A DNA stretch of 64,000 bases from Pseudoxanthobacter soli DSM 19599. Lineage in GTDB: Bacteria > Pseudomonadota > Alphaproteobacteria > Rhizobiales > Segnochrobactraceae. Positions 28,060 to 39,667 of this stretch are shown here, one piece after another. The stretch lies in contig NZ_FRXO01000002.1 of NCBI RefSeq assembly GCF_900148505.1, forward strand, positions 62,001-126,000. The letters run 5' to 3'. Numbering within the stretch: the stretch's first letter is position 1; each line of letters starts with the position of its first letter. Made by a program: the position numbers and the translations under genes. The notes under the pieces were generated by a model. The model saw only the letters and a program-made list of their open reading frames with translations. It was not told the origin of the DNA and made no database searches.

Positions 28060-28458
28060 TCAGGCCGGCGGGGTGTGGCAGACCGCCTCGATGTTGCATC
28101 CGTCGGGATCGAGCACGAACGCGCCGTAATAGTGGGCGTGGTAGTGCGGCCGAAGGCCGGGGGCGCCGTTGTCGCTGCCGCCGGCAGCCATCGCCGCCGC
28201 GTAGAAGGCATCGACCTCGGCCCGATTCGCCGCGGCGAAGGCGATGTGGATTCCGGCCGCGCCGCCCGCGCGCCCGCCCGTGCCGATCCAGAAGAACGGC
28301 TTGCCCTCGGTGCCGAAGCCCGCGTGGCGGTCGGTGCCGCCGGTCATCTCGGGCGTCACCTCCATCTGCACGGCGATGCCGAGCGGTTCGAGCGCCGCGC
28401 GATAGAACGCGATCGAGCGCCCGAAATCGGAGACGGTGATGCCGACATGATCCATCAT
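28060..28458 (-). CDS. VOC (glyoxalase/bleomycin-resistance) family protein
   Basis: A 132-residue single-domain protein with two beta-alpha-beta-beta-beta modules: MDHVGITVSDFGRSIAFYRAAL at the N-terminus and GIHIAFAAANRAEVDAFY followed by YYGAFVLDPDGCNIEAVCH. Candidate metal ligands are His4, His93 region residues and the Glu in NIEAV. The substrate cannot be told from sequence. Two ATGs (28458 and 28455) are adjacent; AAAGGACGA lies upstream. It stands alone, divergent from the MAPEG gene. Confidence 0.88.
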   Translation of the reverse strand: MMDHVGITVSDFGRSIAFYRAALEPLGIAVQMEVTPEMTGGTDRHAGFGTEGKPFFWIGTGGRAGGAAGIHIAFAAANRAEVDAFYAAAMAAGGSDNGAPGLRPHYHAHYYGAFVLDPDGCNIEAVCHTPPA

Positions 28459-28674
28459 GGACTTCGTCCTTTCTTGTTTTCTATGGAACGGCCGCCGGAC
28501 GGCGCAGGCGCCGAAAGGCGGGGGAGTTAAGAATAGCGCTGGAACAAATCAGAAACATTTGTGTAGCATGATGCGACAGCCGGCAAGGGGGCTCCGCCGC
28601 CCTCCGCCGGAACGACCGGGATAACGCCGCCTCCGCCGCAGGCGGGACGAGGGCCTTCACAGGAGATCGCGCCG

Positions 28675-29052
28675 ATGACCATCGCCGACTGGACCATCGC
28701 CGCCGCGGTGTTCCTGACCTACATCGTCATGCTGCCGGCGAAGCTCGACCCGTCGTTCGACAACCGTGACCCGCGCGCCTGCCACGCGGCGCAGAAGGGA
28801 CTGCGGCGGCGGGCCTATTCCGCCCACCTCAACGGGTTCGAGGCGCTGGTGTTCTTCATTCCGGCCGTGCTGCTCGCCGAGTTCCGCGGCGCGCCCCAGG
28901 GCTTCGTCGACGCGGCGGCGCTGGTGTTCGTGGTGGCGCGCGCGGCCTATGGGGCGTGCTATCTCGCCAATCTCGGCGCGGCGCGGTCGGTCGCATGGGC
29001 GGTCGGCTTTCTGTCGGCCTGCGCGATCTTCGTGTCGCCGTTGTGGAGCTGA
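28675..29052 (+). CDS. MAPEG family membrane protein
   Basis: 125 residues with four predicted helices. RDPRACHAAQKGLRRRAYSAHLNGFEALVFFIPAVLLA is cut here into recognisable parts: RAYSAHLNGFE is the conserved glutathione-binding-type segment and VVARAAYGACYLANL the later one. The family includes glutathione transferase-like membrane enzymes; bacterial members of this short type are mostly uncharacterised. AGGAGATCGCGCCG precedes the ATG. It is followed by ruvC on the same strand. Confidence 0.85.
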   Translation: MTIADWTIAAAVFLTYIVMLPAKLDPSFDNRDPRACHAAQKGLRRRAYSAHLNGFEALVFFIPAVLLAEFRGAPQGFVDAAALVFVVARAAYGACYLANLGAARSVAWAVGFLSACAIFVSPLWS

Positions 29053-29112
29053 TCCGGTGAACCCGCCCGCCGCCATTTGGCCCCCTCCCCCGATCGCGCT
29101 ATCTGGAACGTC

Positions 29113-29697
29113 ATGACGCCGCAGCCGATTCGCATCCTTGGGATCGATCCCGGCCTCCGCCGCACCGGCTGGGGGGCGATCGAGGTCGTCGGCAGCGCGG
29201 TGCATTTCGTCGCCTCCGGCACCATCACCTCCGACGGCGACGACGACCTGCCGCGCCGGCTGGTCGACCTGTTCGAGGGGCTGACGGCGGTGTTCGACCG
29301 CATCGCGCCGCACGAGGCGGCCGTGGAGCAGACCTTCGTCAACCGCGACGCCACCGGCACGCTGAAGCTGGGGCAGGCCCGCGGCATCGCCCTGCTGGTG
29401 CCGGCGCGCGCGGGGTTGTCCGTCGGCGAATATGCCCCGAACGCGGTGAAGAAGGCCGTGATCGGCGCCGGCCACGGCGAGAAGCAGCAGATCCGCATGA
29501 TGGTGAAGGTGCTGCTGCCGCGCGCGACCTTCGACACCGACGATGCCGCCGACGCGCTCGCCATCGCCCTGTGCCACGCCCACCACCGCGCCTCGCGCCT
29601 CGGCGCTCTGGCGGAAATGGCGAAGCCGAAGCGCGGCCGGCAGGCGAAGGCCGCGCTGCCGCCGCGGCTGGCGGCCGCCCTGGCGGCGGCGAAATGA
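29113..29697 (+). CDS. ruvC: Crossover junction endodeoxyribonuclease RuvC
   Basis: A 194-residue Holliday-junction resolvase. Catalytic carboxylates are in place: Asp12 ([13 protein letters not shown]), Glu72 (AAVEQTF) and Asp144/Asp147 ([13 protein letters not shown]), matching E. coli D7, E66, D138 and D141. The C-terminus is a short Lys/Arg-rich tail. ATG 29113 gives [10 protein letters not shown]; an upstream ATG at 29077 lacks family sequence. First gene of ruvC-ruvA-ruvB; the yebC gene often found upstream is not here. Confidence 0.96.
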   Translation: MTPQPIRILGIDPGLRRTGWGAIEVVGSAVHFVASGTITSDGDDDLPRRLVDLFEGLTAVFDRIAPHEAAVEQTFVNRDATGTLKLGQARGIALLVPARAGLSVGEYAPNAVKKAVIGAGHGEKQQIRMMVKVLLPRATFDTDDAADALAIALCHAHHRASRLGALAEMAKPKRGRQAKAALPPRLAAALAAAK

Positions 29698-29809
29698 CCG
29701 CCCCGGCCGACCGCACGCCGGCGCCAGAAGCCCGTTCCCCGCGCCTTGGGGGCGCCGCGCGGCGTCCCGGCACCGCTATCGACCCACCCCTCGCCATCGG
29801 CAGGCCCGC

Positions 29810-30421
29810 ATGATCGGAAAGCTCACCGGCCTCGTCGACAGCGTCGCGGCCGACCACGTCATCCTCGATGTCGGCGGCGTCGGCTACGAGGTGTTCTGCC
29901 CCGCCCGCGTGCTCGGCCACCTGCCGAAGACCGGCGAACGGACGAGCCTCGTGATCGAGATGCTGGTGCGGGAGGACATGATTCGCCTGTTCGGCTTTTC
30001 GAGCGTGGCGGAACGCGGCTGGTTCCGCCAGCTCTGCACCGTGCAGGGCGTCGGCGCCAAGGTGGCGCTTGCGGTGCTGGGCGTGATGAGCGCCAATGAC
30101 CTCGCCGCCGCCATCGCGCTGCAGGACAAGGATACGCTCACGCGGGTGCCGGGCGTCGGCAAGCGCCTCGCGGAGCGGCTGGTGACGGAACTCAAGGCTG
30201 TCGCCCCGCCGCTCGACGCGCCGGGTGCGATCATCGGCGGCGGCACGGCGGTGGCCCCTTCGCGCGATCCTGCCGCGGCGGATGCGATTTCGGCCCTCGT
30301 CAATCTCGGCTACGGCGAACCGCAGGCGCGCGCCGCCGTCGCCAGCGCCCGTGCCGAGGCCGGCGAGGACGCACCCACGGCGAGCCTGATCCGGCTCAGC
30401 CTGAAGGAACTGGCACGGTGA
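29810..30421 (+). CDS. ruvA: Holliday junction branch migration subunit RuvA
   Basis: 203 residues. N-terminal OB domain ([29 protein letters not shown]), two HhH motifs ([13 protein letters not shown] and [16 protein letters not shown]) and a C-terminal three-helix domain ([19 protein letters not shown]) that contacts RuvB. It binds four-way junctions and loads RuvB. It starts 113 bp after ruvC and ends 14 bp before ruvB. Confidence 0.96.
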   Translation: MIGKLTGLVDSVAADHVILDVGGVGYEVFCPARVLGHLPKTGERTSLVIEMLVREDMIRLFGFSSVAERGWFRQLCTVQGVGAKVALAVLGVMSANDLAAAIALQDKDTLTRVPGVGKRLAERLVTELKAVAPPLDAPGAIIGGGTAVAPSRDPAAADAISALVNLGYGEPQARAAVASARAEAGEDAPTASLIRLSLKELAR

Positions 30422-30434
30422 GGGAGCGCGCGAC

Positions 30435-31541
30435 GTGAGCGGACGGCCTGCGGGCGGCAAGGGGCGAATCGGCGAGGCGCCGATGCGCGGTCGCCTCGAC
30501 AAGGGAGACGGCGAGCGGATGGTGACGGCCGAGGAGCGCCCGGACGATGCCGACGTCGCGCTGCGTCCCCAGCGGCTCGCCGACTTCGTCGGCCAGGCGC
30601 GGGCGCGCGAGAATCTCTCCGTTTTCATCGAAGCGGCGCGCACGCGCCGGGAGGCGCTCGACCACGTGCTGCTGGTCGGCCCGCCCGGCCTCGGCAAGAC
30701 GACGATGGCGCAGATCGTGTCGCGCGAGCTCGGCGTGTCGTTCAAGGCGACCGCCGGCCCGGTGATCGCCAAGGCCGGAGACCTCGCGGCGCTGCTCACC
30801 AATCTCGAAGACCGCGACGTGCTGTTCATCGACGAGATCCACCGGCTCTCCCCGGCGGTCGAGGAAATCCTCTATCCCGCGATGGAGGACTTCGTGCTCG
30901 ACCTGATCATCGGCGAAGGCCCGGCGGCGCGTTCGGTGCGCATCGACCTCGCCCGCTTCACGCTGGTCGGGGCGACCACCCGGCTCGGCCTTCTCACCAA
31001 CCCGCTGCGCGACCGTTTCGGCATCCCGATCCGCCTCGAGTTCTACTCGGCGGAGGAACTGGAGGCGATCGTCACCCGCGGCGCCCGGCTGTTCGGCATC
31101 GGCATGACGGCGGACGGCGCTGCGGAGATCGCCCGGCGCTCCCGCGGCACGCCGCGCATCGCGGGGCGGCTGCTGCGCCGGGTGCGCGACTTCGCCATCG
31201 TCGCCGGCAAGGAAGCGATCGACCGCGCCATCGCTGACGATGCCCTGTTGCGCCTCGAAGTCGACGCCGCCGGGCTCGACACCCTCGACCGGCGCTATCT
31301 CAAGGTGATCGCGGAGAATTTCGGCGGCGGGCCGGTCGGGATCGAGACCATCGCCGCCGCGCTGTCGGAGCCGCGCGACGCCATCGAGGAAATCGTCGAG
31401 CCCTATCTCATCCAGCAGGGCCTGACCCAGCGCACGCCGCGGGGCCGCGTGCTGACGCCGGCCGCCTTCCGCCACCTCGGCCTCGCGCCCCCGACCAGCC
31501 TGCCCGCCGACCAGATGGGCCTGTTCAACGGCGACGGCTGA
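30435..31541 (+). CDS. ruvB: Holliday junction branch migration helicase RuvB
   Basis: A 368-residue AAA+ motor. Walker A is [12 protein letters not shown], Walker B is [11 protein letters not shown], sensor 1 is [20 protein letters not shown], the arginine finger region follows, and [18 protein letters not shown] is sensor 2. The C-terminal winged helix ends [18 protein letters not shown]. The N-terminus is about 20-25 residues longer than usual if GTG 30435 is used; GGAG precedes it, but ATG 30483 would give the family length. A terminator follows at 31576. Confidence 0.95.
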   Translation: MSGRPAGGKGRIGEAPMRGRLDKGDGERMVTAEERPDDADVALRPQRLADFVGQARARENLSVFIEAARTRREALDHVLLVGPPGLGKTTMAQIVSRELGVSFKATAGPVIAKAGDLAALLTNLEDRDVLFIDEIHRLSPAVEEILYPAMEDFVLDLIIGEGPAARSVRIDLARFTLVGATTRLGLLTNPLRDRFGIPIRLEFYSAEELEAIVTRGARLFGIGMTADGAAEIARRSRGTPRIAGRLLRRVRDFAIVAGKEAIDRAIADDALLRLEVDAAGLDTLDRRYLKVIAENFGGGPVGIETIAAALSEPRDAIEEIVEPYLIQQGLTQRTPRGRVLTPAAFRHLGLAPPTSLPADQMGLFNGDG

Positions 31542-31575
31542 TCCGCCCGCGAAGGGACGAGCCGGGGCAGACACG

Positions 31576-31607
31576 AAAAAGGCGGGGCACGAGACCCCGC
31601 CTTTTTC
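31576..31607. terminator. Bidirectional Rho-independent terminator
   Basis: GGCGGGG (31581-31587) pairs with CCCCGCC (31595-31601). AAAAA flanks it on the left and TTTTT on the right, so it can end ruvB on the plus strand and the convergent gene at 31675 on the minus strand. Confidence 0.93.
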
Positions 31608-31674
31608 TTGCGATGCGTTCGCTCCAGGGCGACGGACGACAGCCGGCGAAGCGACGTCGCCTGCCGACCGGGGC

Positions 31675-33309
31675 TTATTTCGCCCAGGCGGCGAGGGCGT
31701 CGTCGATGGCCTTGTCGCCGGTCGTGCCCTTGCGGACCGTCAGGATCGCACGCTTGCCGTTGGCGTACTGCATGGGAATGTCGATCCACTCACGGGTGCG
31801 CAGCAGCGTCATGTTGCGCTCGGCATCGGCGGCCGAGGCGGACAGCGCAATCCAGAACAGGCCGTTGGAGACCCGGGCCGACGCACCGGCGAGCGGATCG
31901 CCCCGGTCGGTCGCGGTCGCCTTCATGATGATGCCGGGCACGTTGGCGATGCCGCCGCCGGTGAACTTCGGCCCGAGTTCGAACGAGACCTCGATCAGGT
32001 GGCTGGCCGGCAGCGCCGCGTCGCGGTTCTTGCGGAACACCAGAGTGACCTTCATCGACCGGTCGGCGACGTCGATCGCCGCACGGACGATGGGCTCGGG
32101 CGCGCCGCCGCCGATCGATTCGTTGGTCATCGCCCAGGTCACCTGACCCGGGAACTGGCCGCCGGGGCTGTCAGGCGCGACGCCCTCCTCGAACAGCGTG
32201 GCCGTGGCCGGGCCCGGCGCTTCGGCAACCGGCTCGGACGCGGCCGGGGCGTTGTCGGTCGCCGCCGTTTCGGGCGCGGCGGGGGTCTCCGTCGGAGCCG
32301 GCGTGGCGTCGGGTGCCGCCGCCTGATTCGAATCGGCTGATGGCGCCGGGGTCTCGGACGCGGCGGGCGTGCCGGAATCTGCCGGAGCCGCCGGTGTCGA
32401 ATCGGCGGAGGCCGCCGGCGGGGTCGCAGCCGGCTGCTCGGTCGGCAGGCGATCCTCGATCTTCGGGGTCTGCGTTTCCGTCGTCGCCGGGGTCGACGTT
32501 CCGGCCGGCGCGGTCTCGGTGGCCGGGGCCGAGGCGGTCTCAGTACCGGTCTTGCCGAAGCCGAGATGGTCGCGCAGCACATAGGCGCCGCCTGCCAGCA
32601 CGACGACGAGAATGGCGACGATCGCGAGAATCAGGCCGCGCCGGCTCTTCGCCGGCTTGGCGGCAGCCGGCGTCTCATCCACCGGCAGGTGGTCGGAATC
32701 GATCCAGTCGTCGTCCTCGCGGCCGTCGTCGACGGATGGCGCGGAGATGCGGCCCGGCGGGGTCTGGGCGCGGGCATAGGGGCTGCGCTCGGCGGCAGGC
32801 GGCGCGGCGGAATAGGCCGGCTCGGGCGGCCGGGACTTCGGCGCGTAGGAAGGCTGCGGCGGAGCCGCATCCGCGTAGCCCGGCGCGGCGTCCGGCGCCG
32901 GGACCTCGCCCTCGTCGTCGACATGGGGCTCGACGAACGGCTCGACATCGCGCGGCGGCTGGCGCACCGGCGGCGGGGGCGGCTCGGCTTCGATGGCGGC
33001 CGGCGGCGCCTTGGGGGCCGCGGGGGGTGGCGTGGCGGGCTTCGGCGCGGCGGGGCGCGCGGCGGCCGGGCGGGCGGCCGGCGGTGCGTTCAGCGCGGAG
33101 CGGGCCGTCTCCTGCTCGATTCGGCGAACCGCCTCCTCAAGCGCGAGGCGCTGCTTGGTGATCTCGGAGGCGGGCAGAGGCGGATTGACGCTTTCGAGCT
33201 GCCTGACGAGCGCGGTCCTGGCCTTTTCATAGATCGCCCGGCGGGCCTGGCCGGTGTTCTCCGGCAACATCGCCACGGCTCGTTGCAGCACCGAGTAATA
33301 ATCCGCCAT
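31675..33309 (-). CDS. Large single-TM protein conserved in Hyphomicrobiales, function unknown
   Basis: 544 residues. A conserved N-terminal helical domain (MADYYSVLQRAVAMLPENTG ... RRAIYEKARTALVRQL, about 1-70) is followed by a Pro/Ala-rich cytoplasmic linker, one membrane helix (GLILAIVAILVVVLAGGAYVL, about 225-245), a second Pro/Thr/Ala-rich linker, and a C-terminal extracytoplasmic domain of about 170 residues (QVTWAMTNESIGGG ... REWIDIPMQYANGKRAILTV). The N-terminal pattern is familiar from unannotated rhizobial proteins; no function is known. The start at 33309 is the conserved MADYY. It converges on ruvB through the shared terminator. Confidence 0.82.
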   Translation of the reverse strand: MADYYSVLQRAVAMLPENTGQARRAIYEKARTALVRQLESVNPPLPASEITKQRLALEEAVRRIEQETARSALNAPPAARPAAARPAAPKPATPPPAAPKAPPAAIEAEPPPPPVRQPPRDVEPFVEPHVDDEGEVPAPDAAPGYADAAPPQPSYAPKSRPPEPAYSAAPPAAERSPYARAQTPPGRISAPSVDDGREDDDWIDSDHLPVDETPAAAKPAKSRRGLILAIVAILVVVLAGGAYVLRDHLGFGKTGTETASAPATETAPAGTSTPATTETQTPKIEDRLPTEQPAATPPAASADSTPAAPADSGTPAASETPAPSADSNQAAAPDATPAPTETPAAPETAATDNAPAASEPVAEAPGPATATLFEEGVAPDSPGGQFPGQVTWAMTNESIGGGAPEPIVRAAIDVADRSMKVTLVFRKNRDAALPASHLIEVSFELGPKFTGGGIANVPGIIMKATATDRGDPLAGASARVSNGLFWIALSASAADAERNMTLLRTREWIDIPMQYANGKRAILTVRKGTTGDKAIDDALAAWAK

Positions 33310-33632
33310 TGCGTGCCCGATTTATCAGGCGCGTCGCCTCCAAGCGGGCGCGCGCGTCACGTGAGGACCATCCCGAAAAAGCAGGCCGGATCATGGCCGG
33401 ACTCTGGCGGCGCGCGCAACCGCCGACAACGGCAATTGCGCGCGGAACCATCGTCCGCGCCGTTCCCGCCGCCGGAGGCCGGCGGATCGTCCGCTTTGCC
33501 GGGACTTCGGCAAGGGACCGGCGTCGCTCCGCCGCCCCTGCCCCGACGACCTGCTTTTACCCGCTGCTGCCGCAAGCACAAGACAGGCGGCGAGGCGACT
33601 GCCGGAGCTACGACGCCTTTCCGCTCTTGGGT
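33310..33632. other. Intergenic region upstream of single-TM protein
   Basis: 323 bp between the purA stop and the start of the single-TM gene, both on the minus strand. It presumably holds that gene's promoter. No RNA gene, repeat or convincing terminator was seen. Confidence 0.5.
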
Positions 33633-34925
<1,293 letters not shown>

Positions 34926-35001
34926 TCCTGGAGCCTTTCCCTGGTTTCCGCCCTGCCGGCCCCCGCCGCCGTTGTCCGGCTGCGTCGGAGGCGCCTTTCT
35001 A

Positions 35002-35041
35002 TAGAGCGCTTTGCGCCGCGATGAAATCATCCGATCGGCGG
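35002..35041. repeat. Partial copy of dispersed palindromic intergenic repeat
   Basis: TAGAGCGCTTT followed by GATGAAATCATCCGATCGGCGG resembles the left part of the full repeat at 44871-44985. It lies between purA and the EamA gene. Confidence 0.5.
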
Positions 35042-35261
35042 TGTCGCCCGCCCGCCACCCGCTGCCGGGGCCGGCGGCAGCGGTGCAGCCCGTTCGCCGC
35101 CATTCGTGCCGGCGCCCCATCCGGAGGCGCGACGGCATCCTCCGGGTCTGCTACAGCACGACGGAGGGAGTGGACAGCACGGCCCCGAGGCCGGCCATGT
35201 CCGAGATCAAAAAGCCCGCCGCAGAGGACGGGCGACGCGAATTCGCCCGGAGTGCCTGCCG

Positions 35262-36227
35262 ATGCCTCCCGCCGCTGCAAAGCCGCCCGCTTCGAACCCG
35301 CCCGCGCATTCCGCCCCGGGCGGCCGCTCGCCGCTGAATTTCCTGGCGAACAACGCCTATCTGCTGCTCGCGCTTGCCACCCTGTTCTGGGGCGGCAACA
35401 TGGTGCTCGGGCGGTACGTCGCCGGCCACGTTCCGCCGGTCGCGCTCGCGCAGGTGCGCTGGACGGCGGCCTTCCTGATCGTGCTGCCATTCTGCTGGCG
35501 GCACCTCGTGCGCGATATCGGCGAGATCCGCCGCCATATCGGGCTGATCAGCGTCATGTCGGGCGCGGGCATCGCCGCCTACAACACGCTGTCCTATGTC
35601 GGCCTGCAATATGCCACCGCCATCAGCGGCGTGCTCGTGGTCTCCACGGCGCCGCTGCTGATCGGGTTCTGGTCGTTCGTGCTCTATCGCGACCGCATGA
35701 CACCCGCCCAGATCGGCGGCGTGACGCTGTCGCTGGTGGGCGTCGCCTTCATCATCGGCCGCGGCGATCCGGCCGTGCTCGCCCACCTCCGGCTCAATCC
35801 GGGCGATGTGCTGATCGTGGTCGCGGTGTTCGCCTACGCGCTCTATTCGGCGCTCCTGAAGCAGCGTCCGCAGATTCACCCGATGTCGTTCATCGCGGTC
35901 ACCATGGGCCTCGGCCAGGCGATGCTGTGGCCGTTCTTCGCGTGGGAACTCGCCTCCGGGCTGCACCTCCATGCCGACGCGCTCACGTTCGCCTCGCTGG
36001 CCTATGTGGTGCTGTTCGCCTCGATCGCCGCCTATTTCGCCTTCAACCGCGGCGTGGAACTCATCGGCCCGAATCGCGCGGGGCCGTTCTTCCACCTCAT
36101 TCCCGTGTTCGGATCCGCCCTCGCGGTGCTGTTCCTGGGGGAGCGACCGGCGTGGTATCACGGCGTCGGCTACGTGCTCATCCTCTGCGGGATCGCGATC
36201 ACCCAGCGCCGCCGCCCCGCCGCGTGA
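35262..36227 (+). CDS. EamA-family (DMT superfamily) transporter
   Basis: A 321-residue inner-membrane protein with ten predicted helices in two EamA halves: ALATLFWGGNMVLGRYVAG and AYNTLSYVGLQYATAIS in the first, GDVLIVVAVFAYALYSALLK and FFHLIPVFGSALAVLFLGE in the second. The family exports metabolites or amino acids; the substrate is unknown. ATG 35262 (MPPAAAKPP) is chosen, with CGGAG upstream. It is followed by the MscS gene on the same strand, 167 bp away. Confidence 0.9.
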   Translation: MPPAAAKPPASNPPAHSAPGGRSPLNFLANNAYLLLALATLFWGGNMVLGRYVAGHVPPVALAQVRWTAAFLIVLPFCWRHLVRDIGEIRRHIGLISVMSGAGIAAYNTLSYVGLQYATAISGVLVVSTAPLLIGFWSFVLYRDRMTPAQIGGVTLSLVGVAFIIGRGDPAVLAHLRLNPGDVLIVVAVFAYALYSALLKQRPQIHPMSFIAVTMGLGQAMLWPFFAWELASGLHLHADALTFASLAYVVLFASIAAYFAFNRGVELIGPNRAGPFFHLIPVFGSALAVLFLGERPAWYHGVGYVLILCGIAITQRRRPAA

Positions 36228-36394
36228 CGATGCTTCGTCCGGCGCCCACCGCGAACGGGCCGGCGCCGGGATTGATTTTTCGGGCCGGGAGGCGATCCGA
36301 ACGGCCGCTTTCGCGTTAGGCCCTCGTTGCCGCCCGTCAGACCCGCGTGCCCCGAATCATGCCGCCGCAGCATGCCAAGGACAGCCTTTCCAGC

Positions 36395-38848
36395 ATGACC
36401 CGATCCCCCCGCTCCGTCCGCCCGTCCGCGATCGTCGCCGTCTTCCTCGCCGCGCTCGTGCTGATACCCGGCATCGTACTGGCCCAAGCGCCGGCGACCC
36501 CTGCCGCGCCCGCACCGGCGGCATCGGCTCCGGCGGCCTCGGCTCCGGCTGCTTCGTCGACACAGCCGGCGGCGGCCGCGCCGGCACCGGCACCGGCACC
36601 GGCGGCAGCGCCGGCGCCGTCAGGCACGCCGGCCGCCGCACAGGCCTCGCCCGGCGGTCATGAAGGCGCCCCCCTTTCCGCCGACCTCGACGCGGTCATC
36701 AAGGCGCTCAAGGACGACACGTCCCGCGCGGCGCTCCTGAAGCAGCTCGAAACCCTGCGCGCCGCGCTTCCGAGCAATGGCGCCGCTGCGGCGCCGACCA
36801 CAACCGACATGGTCAGCAGCGCCGTGCTGCAATATGCCGACCAGATCTCCGACAATGTCGGCGCGATCTACGGCCGGCTCGAGTTCGCGGTGCGCGCGCT
36901 TCCCAGCCTCTGGCACTGGGCGGGGACGTCGCTTTCCGATCCCGAGAGCCGCGCCGACCTGATGCACGGCGCCTTCATCGCCGCCGCCGCCCTCGCGGCT
37001 GCGATCCTCGCGTCCTATCTCGTGGCGCGTCTCCTCGCCCGGCTGCGCGAGGCGATCGAGGACCACGCCACACGCTCGCAGATCGGCGCCCGGATCGCGC
37101 TCCGGCTCGCCCGCATGGCGCTCGACCTGCTGCCGATCGCAGCCTTCGCCATCGCCGGCAGCGCCACCGCGGAGGTGCTGCGGCCGGACCGCGCCGTGCG
37201 GGCGCTGACGCTGACGCTGATCAACGCTTCGGTGGTGACCGGGCTGGTGGCGATCCTGCTCCGGGCCGTGCTGTCGCCGCGGCGCCCGGCGCTCCGGATG
37301 GTACCGCTCGACGACGCGACCGCGCGCAGCCTTTTCCTGTCGGTGCTGCGCATCGTGCAGCTTTCGGTGTGGGGCTATTTCGTCCTCAATTCGCTCTATC
37401 TGTTCGGCCTGCCGCCGCAAACCCGCTGGGCGCTGCTGTTCGTGCTCGGTGTCGTCATCATGGTGGCGGCCATCACCTTCGTGCTGCACTGGCGGTCGCA
37501 TTTCGGCGCGTTCCTGCACCGCCACATCACGCCGGGCCGCTGGTACACGCCCCTCACCCGCGCCCTCGCCGAGGCCTGGTACGTCGTCGCCATCATCTAC
37601 ATCGTGCTGCTGAGCGGGGTGATGGCACTCCAGATCGCGGGCGGATTCGAATATCTGCTCCAGGGCGCGCTCGTCACCGCCATCGTCGTGGTGCTGGTGC
37701 CGTTCCTCAGCGCGCTCGCCAACCGCTGGGCGCGGCGCCCGGGCGCGGACGGAACATTCTTCGGCACCGAGCGCGGCCGTCGGCTTCGCCACCTGATCGC
37801 CCGCCTCGCAAGCGTGGTGTTCGTCGTGGCCGGGCTGCTGATCGTCCTCGAAAGCTGGCAGTTCGGCGTCATCCGATTCCTGATGTCGACGGGCGGCCGG
37901 GTGCTCTCCCAGGCGATCGCCTCGATCGCGACGGTCCTGATCGGCGCCCTCGTGATCTGGGAATTCGTCAACAACCTGATCGAATCGCGCCTCAACGTCG
38001 CGGATGGCGACGAGCGGGCGCTGAGTTCAAGGGCACGGACGCTGCTGCAGTTCGTCCGCAACATGCTGCTCATCACGCTGTTCGTGCTGGTGACGCTGAT
38101 CGTGCTGTCGGAACTCGGCATCGACATCGCACCGCTGCTCGCCGGTGCCGGCGTCATCGGCCTCGCCATCGGCTTCGGCGCCCAGACGCTGGTGAAAGAC
38201 GTCATCACCGGTCTCTTCATCCTGACCGAGGATCATATCCAGGTGGGCGACGTCGTTGATCTCGGCGGCAATTCCGGCGTGGTGGAAGCGATGTCGGTGC
38301 GCACCCTGCGTCTGCGGGACGGATCCGGCACGCTGCACATCATCCCGTTCTCCAGCGTCGACCGCATCAAGAACATGACGCGCGGCTTCACGTTCTCGAT
38401 GTTCAATATCCAGATCGCGTACAAGGAGAACGTCGACCGGGTGATCGAAACCATCGCCCGGATCGGCAACGAACTCGCCGCCGACCCGAAATTCTCGCCC
38501 TTTATCGTCGGCAGCTTCGAGATCTTCGGCCTCGATTCCTTCACCGACAGGGGCTACGTCATCCAGGCTCGCTTCAAGACCCGCGCCGGACGGCAGTGGA
38601 CGGTCAGCCGCGAGTTCAACCGCCGGCTCAAGATCGGGCTCGAGGCGGAAAACATCGAGACGCCGCAATCGGCGACCTCGATCATCCAGGTCGCGACCGC
38701 GCCGGACGGTTCGCCGAAGCCGATTCACCTCGCGCTGCCGCGGGACGCGATGATGGTGTCCGGCCGACCGGAAGGACGGTCGCCGGAAGTCGAGCTGCCA
38801 GACGAATCAGGCCTCGATGAGCCGCCGCCCCATACCCAGGCGCCGTGA
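36395..38848 (+). CDS. Large MscS-family mechanosensitive channel
   Basis: 817 residues. A signal peptide (FLAALVLIPGIVLAQ) is followed by an Ala/Pro-rich stretch, a periplasmic helical region, about ten membrane helices, and the MscS core near 570-760: pore helix LLAGAGVIGLAIGFGAQTLV, then the beta domain GLFILTEDHIQVGDVVDLGG and IPFSSVDRIKNMTRGF. A short Pro-rich tail ends the protein. The size and architecture are closest to YbiO-like members of the family. It releases solutes during osmotic downshock. ATG 36395 is chosen; in-frame ATGs at 36347 and 36359 would precede the signal. Confidence 0.92.
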   Translation: MTRSPRSVRPSAIVAVFLAALVLIPGIVLAQAPATPAAPAPAASAPAASAPAASSTQPAAAAPAPAPAPAAAPAPSGTPAAAQASPGGHEGAPLSADLDAVIKALKDDTSRAALLKQLETLRAALPSNGAAAAPTTTDMVSSAVLQYADQISDNVGAIYGRLEFAVRALPSLWHWAGTSLSDPESRADLMHGAFIAAAALAAAILASYLVARLLARLREAIEDHATRSQIGARIALRLARMALDLLPIAAFAIAGSATAEVLRPDRAVRALTLTLINASVVTGLVAILLRAVLSPRRPALRMVPLDDATARSLFLSVLRIVQLSVWGYFVLNSLYLFGLPPQTRWALLFVLGVVIMVAAITFVLHWRSHFGAFLHRHITPGRWYTPLTRALAEAWYVVAIIYIVLLSGVMALQIAGGFEYLLQGALVTAIVVVLVPFLSALANRWARRPGADGTFFGTERGRRLRHLIARLASVVFVVAGLLIVLESWQFGVIRFLMSTGGRVLSQAIASIATVLIGALVIWEFVNNLIESRLNVADGDERALSSRARTLLQFVRNMLLITLFVLVTLIVLSELGIDIAPLLAGAGVIGLAIGFGAQTLVKDVITGLFILTEDHIQVGDVVDLGGNSGVVEAMSVRTLRLRDGSGTLHIIPFSSVDRIKNMTRGFTFSMFNIQIAYKENVDRVIETIARIGNELAADPKFSPFIVGSFEIFGLDSFTDRGYVIQARFKTRAGRQWTVSREFNRRLKIGLEAENIETPQSATSIIQVATAPDGSPKPIHLALPRDAMMVSGRPEGRSPEVELPDESGLDEPPPHTQAP

Positions 38849-39014
38849 TCGCACCGGGCGGAAGCCGTGAAGCACACGGACGGCGGGTGACGCCGCCGGC
38901 CGCGGCCCGGTCATGCTGCATCGCAGCAACAGTGCCGCAGCCGTGACAAATCCGGCATTGCGGCGCATCAAAACCCTCTTTACCGAAAGGCTCCGATCGC
39001 CATAATCTTGTTAC

Positions 39015-39536
39015 ATGAAAACGGGCGCGATCGACATCAGACGGGCGGTCCGAGGCGATGCGGCGGCGATTGCCGACGTGCACGACGAGGCGTGGCGCCA
39101 AGCATATCGCGGCATCCTGCCGGGGGCCGAACTCGAACGCATGATCGCACGGCGCGGCCCGGCCTGGTGGGACAGGGCCATTCGCCAGCGCGTTTCCATC
39201 CTGGTGCTGGGCCACGAAGGCAACACCGCCGGCTACGTCACTTTCGGCCAGAGCCGGGCGCGCACCCTGCCCTATCGGGGCGAGATCTACGAACTCTATC
39301 TCCAGCCGGAATATCAGGGCCTCGGTTTCGGCAGCAAGCTGTTCGAGGCCGCCAAGGACGCACTGACGAGCCAGGGGCGCCGCAGCCTCGTGGTCTGGGC
39401 GCTGGCGGACAACGACGTCGCCTGCGCGTTCTACGAACGCCGGGGCGGGCGATCGGTCGGACGCTCGGTCGACCGCATCGGCGACGTGCTCCTGCAGAAG
39501 GTCGCCTACGGGTGGACGCCCGCGCCCCGCGCCTGA
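39015..39536 (+). CDS. GNAT-family N-acetyltransferase
   Basis: 173 residues. The GNAT fold begins IDIRRAVRGDAAAIADVHDEAW, and the acetyl-CoA motif A is LQPEYQGLGFGSKLFEAAKDAL (Q-x-x-G-x-G type). Motif B includes LVVWALADNDVACAFYERRGG. The acceptor is unknown; the N-terminal WRQAYRGILPGAEL is usual in RimI-like/general GNATs. An AT-richer stretch (CATAATCTTGTTAC) lies immediately upstream of the ATG. It stands alone between mscS-like and ppa genes. Confidence 0.9.
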   Translation: MKTGAIDIRRAVRGDAAAIADVHDEAWRQAYRGILPGAELERMIARRGPAWWDRAIRQRVSILVLGHEGNTAGYVTFGQSRARTLPYRGEIYELYLQPEYQGLGFGSKLFEAAKDALTSQGRRSLVVWALADNDVACAFYERRGGRSVGRSVDRIGDVLLQKVAYGWTPAPRA

Positions 39537-39667
39537 GGGTTTCCGCGGGCGGACGCCGCTGCCCGGCCGCTGTCGTTCGCCGCCCGGCTCGGACGAGGGC
39601 TGCGGCCCGGACCATCGCTTCTGCGGCTTCCGGACAATTCCATCCATCCCGATAATGCGCTAGAGCA